From: a virus
Virus record (IMG/VR): IMGVR_UViG_3300042505_000668
Coordinates: 1 to 32,732 of that record
DNA length: 32,732 nucleotides
Reading direction: 5' to 3' (one strand)
Below are positions 1 to 5,845 of this stretch, piece by piece. Made by a program: the position numbers and the translations under genes. Position 1 is the stretch's first letter. Each line of letters begins with the position of its first letter. The notes under the pieces are model-generated. The model ran no database searches. It had not been told where the DNA came from and saw only the letters and a list, made by a program, of their open reading frames with translations.

Positions 1-67
1 TATTCGTTCCCATTTTGTAGTAGTAATCTAATACTCTTTTAATTCTTTGTAATGGTGATTGTTTCAT
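1..67 (-). CDS. Small basic protein, truncated variant copy (left end)
   Basis: Reading leftwards from an ATG at 67, the frame encodes MKQSPLQRIKRVLDYYYKMG and then runs off the window edge, so it is partial. The first 12 residues match those of the complete gene at 32523-32642, after which the two diverge (VLDYYYKMGTN here, VINFYYKRGVN there). Size, aromatic-basic pattern and position are kept, so this is a diverged homolog rather than noise. No function is recognised. It is either a strain variant of the junction gene or a paralog. Confidence 0.5.
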   Translation of the reverse strand, partial: MKQSPLQRIKRVLDYYYKMGTN

Positions 68-157
68 TTTAAAAAAACGATTAGCCTATACATCGTGAGG
101 TTTTAAAGATAAGTTATATAAAATCAAATCACGTAATTAATATTATCTTATCTTTTG
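32..157. repeat. Terminal direct repeat, left copy (126 bp)
   Basis: Positions 32-157 are identical to 32607-32732. The repeat spans the 5' part of the small MKQSPLQ gene and its upstream region. Identity stops at base 31 on the left, where the sequence becomes homologous but not identical. The right copy stops at the window end. This is what a circular or circularly permuted phage assembly gives when a variant exists at the junction. Joining 32732 to 158 would give a circle of about 32,575 bp. A true packaged terminal repeat cannot be excluded. Confidence 0.9.
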
Positions 158-162
158 GTTAA

Positions 163-1176
163 TTAAAATAAAGTTTCTTGTTTAACAGTTTCTTTAAATC
201 TTTTTTCAGCTTCTTGAAGATTCAATTTAGCTTGTTTAAAGTAACTATCTTTTAACTCGATACCTATTGCTTTTCTACCCATTGAAACAGGACTAAATAC
301 TTCACTACCTACACCCATAAAAGGAGTTAAAACAACTTCATTCGGATTTGAATATAATTCAACTAATCTATCAATTACATCAAGTTGTAGAGGGTGTACA
401 TGCTTTTCGTCATCTTCTTCTTTTGAATCCCTAAAAGGTAAAACATTATCAATTCTAATGTCATCCCAAACACTCGAAGCATAACGTTGCCAAATGTAAT
501 GATTCAATTTAGTAATTTTATCATCTTCATTTATATTGTTTAAGTGTTCCCAAAGTTGAACCTCGTTTAAATCTGAATTATTAGCATTATTCCACGCTCT
601 CAAAATGTTTGGCAAAATTGGAATTTCACCAGCATAATGATTCATTCCAAAAGGGTGTGTTACTGGTGTTTTATTTTCTCCTTTTTTAGTAAAAACTAAA
701 ACATAGTCAGGCATTGCTGTAAAGCACTTTGTACTATCTTCTACTATAAATTTATGCATTAAAGATTGTACCATTGTACGCATACGAACTTTTAAAGGTT
801 CTTTCCAAATTGTAATTCTATTACGATATTCAAAACCGTATTTTGTATGGATTCTAATTATTTCGTTTGGAAAATCCCAAAGCCTACAAGTATTATCAAA
901 AACATCGGTACAATGTACAGCGGTTATACGACCAGACTTTGTAACTCTTGCAATTTCAGCTACTAAAAATTCGTATTGTTGCAAAAATTGTTCTTTATTT
1001 TCACAATTACTAAAATCATTTTCAGAACTTGAATAATTGTAAAGTCCTGCAAAAGGTGGACTATAAATTGATAAATCTATACTTTCATTTTCTAAAGTAG
1101 GCATTACTAACATACAATCACTGTTATAGATTGCGTAGTTATCTGTTACGATTTGTTCTTTTACTTTGTTTTCCAT
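163..1176 (-). CDS. DNA methyltransferase, beta class (N4-cytosine or N6-adenine), phage type
   Basis: A 337-residue protein predicted to transfer a methyl group from S-adenosylmethionine to an exocyclic amino group of DNA. The catalytic motif IV reads SPPF (residues 39-42). The SAM-binding motif comes later as TPFMGVGSE (284-292), followed by GIEL. This IV-before-I order defines the beta class. The segment HPLQLDVIDRLVELYSNP precedes motif I, as usual for the family. SPPF is more often seen in N4-cytosine enzymes, but the base cannot be decided here. The gene starts one base after the helicase stops, and no restriction nuclease is nearby. It is probably an orphan methylase that protects phage DNA or marks it for regulation. 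Confidence 0.85.
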   Translation of the reverse strand: MENKVKEQIVTDNYAIYNSDCMLVMPTLENESIDLSIYSPPFAGLYNYSSSENDFSNCENKEQFLQQYEFLVAEIARVTKSGRITAVHCTDVFDNTCRLWDFPNEIIRIHTKYGFEYRNRITIWKEPLKVRMRTMVQSLMHKFIVEDSTKCFTAMPDYVLVFTKKGENKTPVTHPFGMNHYAGEIPILPNILRAWNNANNSDLNEVQLWEHLNNINEDDKITKLNHYIWQRYASSVWDDIRIDNVLPFRDSKEEDDEKHVHPLQLDVIDRLVELYSNPNEVVLTPFMGVGSEVFSPVSMGRKAIGIELKDSYFKQAKLNLQEAEKRFKETVKQETLF

Positions 1177-1177
1177 G

Positions 1178-2548
1178 TTATAAAAATTTTGGTTTAATTA
1201 AATCTTTGTTAAATTCTTTTACTTTGTGTTCAAATGAACGGTTAACATTTTCAGTTAAATTTTTATGTAGTTGTATTGCTTTTTGTGTTTTTTGTTCTAA
1301 GGCTTCTAATACCCTTGTTTGACCATCAGATATAACCATATCAATAGTAACGTCTTTTGTTTGTCCGAACCTCCAAAAACGTCTTATAGCTTGGTAGTAT
1401 TGTTCGTATGACCAAGTAGGAAAAAATACAGAATGATTACAATGTTGCCAATTTAACCCCATTGAAGTCATTTTTGCTTTTGTTATAAGTCTTTCAATTT
1501 CTCCGTTTGCAAAAGCTAAAAGTATTTCTTCTTTTTTATCGATTGATTGACTACCTATAATTTCAACAGCTTTTGAATCACTTGCTTTTAAAATGCTACT
1601 TTCATTATTTGTGTTACACCAATAAACAGAAGTTTTACCACTTGCTAATTCAATAGCTTTCTCACATCTTTTTTCTTCTGTTTGCTTTTGTTCATGTCTA
1701 ACTTCTGTCATTGATTTTGCAATAGGTGTAAACATTTGTATTTGTCCGTTTACATCTATTAAAGATTGATTTTCTACAACGTGTCTACGAATATTTAATT
1801 CAGGTAAATTATACATATCGTTACTAAAACCTAAATCGCTTGGCATTTTTGCCATAATTGACCATTGATTAACCCACGCAAAGAAATCCTTTTCCGCATG
1901 AGGTTTTAAATAAAACTTTTCTCCTATATTACGATTATTTGAATCTACGCTATTTTGGTTGTTTTTAAAAAACTTACCTAACATATCCATATAACCCATA
2001 TATCCTAAAGCCTCGCTACTTGTTCCTAATTCTATAAAATCGTTTGGACTTGGTGTAGCTGTACTTAAAAAGCGATAAGGTATTTTTTTAACAAAACTTG
2101 TAACTTCTTGTTTAATTTTACCATCAAAATTTTTAAGTATTGAACTTTCATCTAAAATAATACCTTCAAAATCATTTTCATTAAAATAGTGTAAACGTTC
2201 GTAATTGCAAACGACTATTTTTTTAGTATGTTTTCCGTCTTTTGAATATTCAATATCGTCTATACCTAATTTTTCAGCTTCTAAAATAAATTGAAATGCA
2301 ACAGCTAATGGAGTTAATATCAATACTTTTTTATTTGTATGATTAACAATATTTTTAGCTAAAGAAAGTTGTACTAATGTCTTACCTAAACCAGTGTCTA
2401 AAAATACAGCACTACGACCTTTTAAAATAGCTTTTTCAATAACAAACTTTTGAAAATCAAATGCTATATCTGGAATATAATTTGCTTCAAACCCAAAGTT
2501 ACCTATCGAGTGTCTTTTTGATTCTAAAAATTTTTCATATTGTGTCAT
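1178..2548 (-). CDS. SNF2/DEAD-like ATP-dependent helicase or translocase
   Basis: A 456-residue superfamily 2 motor. Visible motifs are Walker A DTGLGKT (51-57), the Walker B/DExx box LDESS (132-136), motif III STATPSPND (162-170), and motif VI QAIRRFWRFGQ (386-396) with its arginine fingers. The RRxxRxGQ form of motif VI is typical of SNF2-like proteins. The start ATG overlaps the stop of the upstream HTH gene (ATGA), and the methyltransferase follows after one base, so the three are probably translationally coupled. Helicase-methylase pairs of this kind occur in many phages. The motor may move along DNA to give the methylase access or may act in replication. No nuclease domain is visible. 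Confidence 0.85.
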   Translation of the reverse strand: MTQYEKFLESKRHSIGNFGFEANYIPDIAFDFQKFVIEKAILKGRSAVFLDTGLGKTLVQLSLAKNIVNHTNKKVLILTPLAVAFQFILEAEKLGIDDIEYSKDGKHTKKIVVCNYERLHYFNENDFEGIILDESSILKNFDGKIKQEVTSFVKKIPYRFLSTATPSPNDFIELGTSSEALGYMGYMDMLGKFFKNNQNSVDSNNRNIGEKFYLKPHAEKDFFAWVNQWSIMAKMPSDLGFSNDMYNLPELNIRRHVVENQSLIDVNGQIQMFTPIAKSMTEVRHEQKQTEEKRCEKAIELASGKTSVYWCNTNNESSILKASDSKAVEIIGSQSIDKKEEILLAFANGEIERLITKAKMTSMGLNWQHCNHSVFFPTWSYEQYYQAIRRFWRFGQTKDVTIDMVISDGQTRVLEALEQKTQKAIQLHKNLTENVNRSFEHKVKEFNKDLIKPKFL

Positions 2549-2691
2549 AACTTATTTATTTTTTCAATTTCTAATTTTTTCCAAGTTCCGTTTTTTAATC
2601 TACTGTCTAAAGTAGGTCTGCTGATTCCTAATTTTTCAGCGAGTTCTTTTTTTTCGTACTTCAAAAGAAGTAATTTAATTTTTTCTTCCAT
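2545..2691 (-). CDS. 48-residue helix-turn-helix DNA-binding protein
   Basis: The ATG at 2691 opens a 48-residue frame. The segment KKELAEKLGISRPTLDSRLK has the pattern of a helix-turn-helix: a first helix, the LGIS turn, then the recognition helix RPTLDSRL. It resembles short Fis- or XRE-type regulators. The stop TGA overlaps the ATG of the helicase gene. Upstream lie a TAnnTTTG promoter (2755-2762) and a 6-bp inverted repeat (2726-2744) that could serve as its operator. It is likely the autoregulator of the helicase-methylase module. Confidence 0.75.
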   Translation of the reverse strand: MEEKIKLLLLKYEKKELAEKLGISRPTLDSRLKNGTWKKLEIEKINKL

Positions 2692-2725
2692 TTGTAAAAT
2701 TTTTTACGTTATTAAGTTTAAAAAT

Positions 2726-2744
2726 AGCGGACACTATATCCGCT
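2726..2744 (-). terminator. Hairpin with T-run, attenuator or operator of the helicase-methylase module
   Basis: On the minus strand the sequence is AGCGGA, a 7-base loop, TCCGCT, then A and five T. The 6-bp stem with its T-run looks like a short intrinsic terminator. It lies about 10 bases downstream of the -7 box at 2755-2762, inside the leader of the HTH gene. It could therefore attenuate that promoter, end the upstream transcript, or be a palindromic operator. Confidence 0.5.
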
Positions 2745-2754
2745 TTGTTGAGTA

Positions 2755-2762
2755 CAAATATA
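2755..2762 (-). promoter_or_regulatory. Bacteroidota-type -7 promoter element
   Basis: The minus strand reads TATATTTG, matching TAnnTTTG. It lies 64 bases before the HTH gene start at 2691 and just beyond the stop of the upstream gene at 2768. No clear -33 TTG box is seen at 19 bases. Confidence 0.45.
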
Positions 2763-2767
2763 TAAAT

Positions 2768-2926
2768 TTATTTTAATAAATACCTAATTTTTTTATTTTT
2801 TATTTCATCAGGTGTATTATTTGCCACTTCAATAGCTTTTAATCTGTTATCTTTTTGGATTTCGTAAGCGGTCGGTATTCTTTTACCTACTGTTACTATT
2901 GTTTTACGTTTGGATAATTTGCTCAT
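2768..2926 (-). CDS. Small basic hypothetical protein (52 aa)
   Basis: The ATG at 2926 opens a 52-residue frame starting MSKLSKRKTIVTVGKRIPTA and ending in TAA at 2768. It overlaps the end of the DnaA-like gene by 23 bases and is rich in lysine and arginine. Dense packing and the lack of other coding potential in the gap support it as the last gene of the early small-gene cassette. No family is recognised. Confidence 0.5.
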   Translation of the reverse strand: MSKLSKRKTIVTVGKRIPTAYEIQKDNRLKAIEVANNTPDEIKNKKIRYLLK

Positions 2927-3425
2927 AAATTTTAAAATCTTCGTTAGTCCAGTTTTTGTAAACCTTGTCGTTTAAATATGTGTTAATTTTTCTTAAATTT
3001 TTAGCCACTTCTAAAATGTGCGGTCTTTTAATTTTTGATTTTATTTCGTCTATTTTATTTTTTCTAATAGTTACAATGTTAGGTTTGGATAATTGTTTAA
3101 CTTTGATTCTTAATGCATCAAAATCGTTTTTTTCTTTAACTTTTAAAAATAAAAACTCATTTGATTTTTTAAGTAATGATTTATCCTTTTTTTGATAACA
3201 TTCTAAAATCATTTTAAAATACACATCATTCTTATAATTGTTATATGTTCTTAAAATGTAAAAAACAGTTGTCCTATCCTTTTTAAGATTTTCAGCTATT
3301 TCTATAATATTCATATTTTCAATATTTTCTTTCGTATAGATAGCCCTTAAATAAACGAATAATTTATCACGTTTATTTGTTGTGATGTCTATGCCGTAAA
3401 ATTCTTTTATTTCGTGTGGTGTCAT
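2904..3425 (-). CDS. DnaA domain IV-like helix-turn-helix protein
   Basis: A 173-residue protein. The N-terminal part (residues about 15-65) contains IIEIAENLKKDRTTVFYILR. This resembles the DNA-binding domain IV of DnaA, whose signature contains a (D/R)HTTV-type turn; here it is KKDRTTV. No ATPase domain is present. The remaining 110 residues are lysine-rich with no motif I recognise. Short DnaA-like proteins in phages are usually thought to bind DnaA-box-like sites to regulate transcription or replication. That role is inferred here. The next gene upstream ends three bases before this start. Confidence 0.55.
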   Translation of the reverse strand: MTPHEIKEFYGIDITTNKRDKLFVYLRAIYTKENIENMNIIEIAENLKKDRTTVFYILRTYNNYKNDVYFKMILECYQKKDKSLLKKSNEFLFLKVKEKNDFDALRIKVKQLSKPNIVTIRKNKIDEIKSKIKRPHILEVAKNLRKINTYLNDKVYKNWTNEDFKIYEQIIQT

Positions 3426-3427
3426 TT

Positions 3428-3514
3428 TTATTTTTCTTTAATTAAGTAATACCATAGCCAAATTATTTTTGACCTTAAAAATTCGTAAGCTATCCAGATT
3501 AAAATGTATTTCAT
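3428..3514 (-). CDS. Possible 28-residue tryptophan-rich peptide
   Basis: An ATG at 3514 opens 28 codons (MKYILIWIAYEFLRSKIIWL and a short tail) ending in TAA at 3428. The frame fills the gap between the stop at 3517 and the start at 3425 exactly. It is hydrophobic with three tryptophans and a basic end, so a short membrane peptide is possible. So short a frame could arise by chance. The perfect fit in the operon is the main support. Confidence 0.3.
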   Translation of the reverse strand: MKYILIWIAYEFLRSKIIWLWYYLIKEK

Positions 3515-3516
3515 AA

Positions 3517-3861
3517 TTAAATTATTTTATCAAAAAATACCACTCCTTTTTTTCTCGCTATTTCGATGTTATCAATAAACTTTTTAATGAACTCGCTTAA
3601 AAGAATTGCATCTGCTTCGTTTAGTTCTGCAATTTGAGTAATCATTCTTTGTTTCATATTTAAACTATTAAGAGCAAATTCTGCGTCGTTTCTGTAAACT
3701 TCGTTATAATGCTTAATTGTTTTTACTTCAAGTGCGTTGTGAAACATATTACCATACTTTTTTTCAAGTCCGGTAAGATTGTAATTATCAAATATATCTA
3801 AAAATAATTGTGCAGTTAAAAGCAATTCCAATGCGTTGTGTGTTTCTTTATTTCGTTCCAT
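3517..3861 (-). CDS. Hypothetical helical protein (114 aa)
   Basis: A 114-residue, mostly helical protein beginning MERNKETHNALELLLTAQLF. No catalytic or metal-binding motif is visible. Its start lies inside the upstream gene (14-base overlap), so it belongs to the early cassette of overlapping small genes. Accessory early phage genes of this type often act on host functions, but nothing in the sequence shows this. Confidence 0.7.
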   Translation of the reverse strand: MERNKETHNALELLLTAQLFLDIFDNYNLTGLEKKYGNMFHNALEVKTIKHYNEVYRNDAEFALNSLNMKQRMITQIAELNEADAILLSEFIKKFIDNIEIARKKGVVFFDKII

Positions 3862-4063
3862 TTTCTTGTAACCATAATTTAATAACGTTAATACTTTTTT
3901 CTAAATCTGTTTTAAATTCGCCTTTCTTTTCTGCTCTTTCTAATCTTTTAACTATATCAAAAAGATATGGATTCCAATTTCTTTCTGTTGCTACCTTATA
4001 AAGTGTACCTTTACTATTATCGTAGTGTTTAGGTGTGTCTAAAGTTTCATCTAAATATGTCAT
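3848..4063 (-). CDS. DUF3310-like small protein
   Basis: A 71-residue protein. The order of elements (a HYD segment near residue 13, a central segment around NPYLFDIVKRLERAEKKG, and a C-terminal DLEKSINVIKLWL helix) resembles the DUF3310 group of phage proteins, once annotated as nucleotide kinases. No nucleotide-binding loop is visible. Its start codon shares a base with the stop of the upstream gene (TAATG), which indicates coupling. Confidence 0.55.
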   Translation of the reverse strand: MTYLDETLDTPKHYDNSKGTLYKVATERNWNPYLFDIVKRLERAEKKGEFKTDLEKSINVIKLWLQENGTK

Positions 4064-4179
4064 TATTCGTAAGATTTAATAAATTGGTCTAATGCGTTTT
4101 TTTCATTTGGTGTTAACTCGCTTAATATTTTTCCGTTAACTGTCCATTTTCCGTTAATTACTTCTATTGTTAGTTTCAT
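4063..4179 (-). CDS. Small hypothetical protein (38 aa)
   Basis: The ATG at 4179 opens 38 codons: MKLTIEVINGKWTVNGKILS, then a helical tail that includes LTPNEKNALDQF. The start of the sequence suggests a beta-hairpin followed by a helix. It overlaps the upstream stop as ATGA and the downstream start as TAATG. This tight coupling makes it a credible gene despite its size. No function is recognised. Confidence 0.55.
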   Translation of the reverse strand: MKLTIEVINGKWTVNGKILSELTPNEKNALDQFIKSYE

Positions 4180-4328
4180 ATTTCTTTTATTTCTCTAATT
4201 TTTACTAATCTAAATGCTTCCCTAAATGATTTATATGCCTCGTCAAAATTAGAAGCGTATATTTCAACTTCTCTATCGATGCACTCGTCTCCTGTTTCTT
4301 TCCAGAAATAAACTCTAAATTTTTTCAT
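4176..4328 (-). CDS. Small hypothetical protein (50 aa)
   Basis: The ATG at 4328 opens 50 codons starting MKKFRVYFWKETGDECIDRE and ending IKEI before TGA. It is rich in charged and aromatic residues and resembles a small beta-alpha fold. The segment EIYASNFDEAYKSFREAF resembles many short phage proteins of unknown role. It overlaps the next gene as ATGA and follows the stop at 4331 by two bases. Confidence 0.6.
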   Translation of the reverse strand: MKKFRVYFWKETGDECIDREVEIYASNFDEAYKSFREAFRLVKIREIKEI

Positions 4329-4330
4329 AA

Positions 4331-4552
4331 TTAATTGTTGTTAAAAAGTTCGTCTAATATTGTAATAAAATCTTTGTCGTTCTTGGCCAAGTCTTGAACT
4401 AAATGATGTGCATCAGACACGCTTAAATTAGTCCATCCGTAGGTATTTTTTAGGTTTGAAATAATACTACCATACAAAGTAGGATATGTTATTTGGTTGC
4501 TTAATAATTTAAATTGATTTCTTTCTGATAATCGTTCCCAAAGTGTTTTCAT
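4331..4552 (-). CDS. Hypothetical protein (73 aa)
   Basis: A 73-residue helical protein starting MKTLWERLSERNQFKLLSNQ. No motif is recognised. The start codon overlaps the upstream stop (TAATG). It is the second gene of the minus-strand early cassette. Confidence 0.65.
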   Translation of the reverse strand: MKTLWERLSERNQFKLLSNQITYPTLYGSIISNLKNTYGWTNLSVSDAHHLVQDLAKNDKDFITILDELFNNN

Positions 4553-4668
4553 TATTTTTTAGTTTTAAAGATTAATATTCCACATATAAGTAATGCACCT
4601 GACATTACAATAAAATTATCGGTACTCATTCCGATAGTTGCAACTGATAAAAAGATAATTGTTTTCAT
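4552..4668 (-). CDS. Small membrane protein (38 aa)
   Basis: The ATG at 4668 opens 38 codons. Two hydrophobic stretches (about residues 3-13 and 19-34) are separated by STDN, and the tail is KTKK. It is the first gene of the minus-strand early cassette, 21 bases after the TACATTTG element at 4689-4696, so it would be the first protein made from that promoter. A short membrane peptide or superinfection-exclusion role is possible but unsupported. Confidence 0.5.
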   Translation of the reverse strand: MKTIIFLSVATIGMSTDNFIVMSGALLICGILIFKTKK

Positions 4669-4772
4669 ATTGTTTGATTTTGATATTGCAAATGTATTAC
4701 GAAAAAACTTTATAAAAAATTTTTTTATTAAAAAAGTTATTTATATATTTGCAGAAATCAAAACTTAATTAT
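4669..4772. promoter_or_regulatory. Divergent promoter and control region
   Basis: This 104-base gap separates genes that run in opposite directions. The minus strand carries TACATTTG (plus coordinates 4689-4696) and the plus strand carries TATATTTG (4744-4751). Both match the Bacteroidota -7 element TAnnTTTG. Neither has a clear -33 TTG at 19 bases; the space between is almost pure A/T. The layout resembles an early switch region, and the XRE-like product of 5061-5267 is the obvious candidate regulator. Confidence 0.6.
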
Positions 4773-4964
4773 ATGAAAATAACAACAGAAACAAAAGAGC
4801 AATTGTACATCACCGAGTTTAAAAATTCAGATGTATCTTTAGAACAATTATTTGATGCGTTTAAAAGTCATCTTGTAGCGTTGACTTGGAATGAAATCAC
4901 AATAGAACAATATATAATAGAATGGTCGGATGAATTAAAAGAAAATAACAATGAAACTAATTGA
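4773..4964 (+). CDS. Hypothetical acidic protein (63 aa)
   Basis: I chose the ATG at 4773 (MKITTETKEQ), 21 bases after the TATATTTG element, over an upstream TTG. The 63-residue product is acidic and helical and contains SLEQLFDAFKSHLVALTWNE. No function is recognised. It is the first of three overlapping plus-strand genes, the only ones on this strand, and the next gene starts inside its end. Confidence 0.65.
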   Translation: MKITTETKEQLYITEFKNSDVSLEQLFDAFKSHLVALTWNEITIEQYIIEWSDELKENNNETN

Positions 4965-5064
4965 ATTTTTTAAACAACTATTTTGTAAGCACAGATGGGC
5001 TTACAATTATAAAAAGAAGTATTACAGATGTAAAGATTGTCACACTAAATTAAATAAGATATGA
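4951..5064 (+). CDS. Small putative zinc-finger protein (37 aa)
   Basis: The ATG at 4951 opens 37 codons. The spacing Cys12-x-His14 and Cys27-x2-Cys30 (CKH, then CKDC) fits a minimal zinc knuckle; lysine and tyrosine residues lie between. It overlaps the preceding gene by 14 bases and the next start as ATGA, so it is translationally coupled to the XRE-like gene. Small CKH-W...CxxC proteins of this kind occur in many phages without known function. Confidence 0.6.
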   Translation: MKLIEFFKQLFCKHRWAYNYKKKYYRCKDCHTKLNKI

Positions 5065-5267
5065 ACATATTAGAAAAACTGATTTCAGAAAATGCGAAAA
5101 ATAAAAATCAATTCGCAAAACTTGTTGGAGAAACACCGCAAACAATTAACGCACAGGTAAAGTCAAAGAATCCACTTTTACCCGCTTATAATTACGCAAA
5201 GATTTTAGGTAAAAAAGAATTGAAAGGAAATGCTAACGGAATAGAAATCCATATTATATTTGGGTAA
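5061..5267 (+). CDS. XRE/Cro-like helix-turn-helix regulator
   Basis: A 68-residue protein. The segment NKNQFAKLVGETPQTINAQV is a typical helix-turn-helix: the FAKLVG helix, a turn, and the recognition helix TPQTINAQV. The size fits a Cro-type DNA-binding protein without a dimerisation or cleavage domain. It is the last gene of the plus-strand unit and would be expected to act on the control region at 4669-4772. No integrase is seen, so it may control early timing rather than lysogeny. Confidence 0.7.
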   Translation: MNILEKLISENAKNKNQFAKLVGETPQTINAQVKSKNPLLPAYNYAKILGKKELKGNANGIEIHIIFG

Positions 5268-5276
5268 CTTAATTAA

Positions 5277-5303
5277 AAAACCACCTTATAACAAGGTGGT
5301 TTT
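5277..5303. terminator. Bidirectional intrinsic terminator
   Basis: CCACCTT and AAGGTGG (5281-5287 and 5293-5299) form a perfect 7-bp stem around loop ATAAC. It is flanked by A on the left and T on the right, so each strand has a T-run after the stem. It lies between the convergent XRE-like gene and the spanin-like gene, whose stop codon is inside the stem, and ends both transcripts. Confidence 0.9.
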
Positions 5304-5834
5304 ATTTTTTATCCAATTAATTACAATAAACAAAACAAATAGTATTCCCACAAGCCACATAAACCGATTAGCGACGATTTTAATAGTTTCTGAATAGTCA
5401 ACCTCTTTAGTTTTTTTTTCTTCTTTAAAATCAACGTTTTGCTTTTCCTTAATAGTTTCTTTTGAGTTGTTATAAATTACCCTTGTATTGTAGATTGTAT
5501 CCTTTCCTAAAAGAATAGGTTTATCTAAATCGACAGGTTCTAATGTAAACGAGTTACTAAACTTTGTTATATCAGTTTCGGTTTCGCTTTTAATTTCAGT
5601 TTCTTCGCTTGACTTTTTAACGCTACCGCAAGAAAATAAAGTTAAAACTAAACAACCTAAAAGTAATTTTGCTAATGTACTTTTAGATTCATCACCTAAA
5701 AAATGTTCACATTTACCATCTTTAAAAGGCACTTCTGTAAAGTAACTTTGCCACATTCCATCTATTGCCTTGTACCTTTTGCAATTGTCTTTTAACGGGC
5801 AATTAAACCCGCTACATTTTGTTATATCAGCCAT
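5286..5834 (-). CDS. Zinc-knuckle/lipoprotein fusion with C-terminal membrane anchor, spanin-like
   Basis: I chose the ATG at 5834 (MADITKCSGF) over an upstream in-frame ATG because it falls after the previous stop. The 182-residue product has three parts. Residues 1-50 carry Cys7, Cys12, Cys18 and Cys42, like small stand-alone proteins of Bacteroidota phages. Residues 53-70 (KLLLGCLVLTLFSC) form a lipoprotein signal with lipobox ending at Cys69. A charged periplasmic linker then leads to a membrane helix at about 157-175. The lipoprotein plus membrane anchor at the end of the lysis genes suggests a spanin. An internal lipobox is odd; see the finding on a possible frameshift. Confidence 0.55.
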   Translation of the reverse strand: MADITKCSGFNCPLKDNCKRYKAIDGMWQSYFTEVPFKDGKCEHFLGDESKSTLAKLLLGCLVLTLFSCGSVKKSSEETEIKSETETDITKFSNSFTLEPVDLDKPILLGKDTIYNTRVIYNNSKETIKEKQNVDFKEEKKTKEVDYSETIKIVANRFMWLVGILFVLFIVINWIKNKTTLL

Positions 5835-5845
5835 AATTATATATT

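Noticed and set aside
32-157. Attachment site or integrase target in the terminal repeat
   Set aside because: No integrase was found, and the repeat is better explained by circular closure with a variant branch.
65-157. Promoter in the gap after the methylase gene (TATCTTTA)
   Set aside because: The element departs from TAnnTTTG in the last base and its upstream TTTG is 13 rather than 19 bases away; support is too weak to list.
1131-1322. Plus-strand open frame over the methylase-helicase border
   Set aside because: It is antisense to two strong genes and has no promoter.
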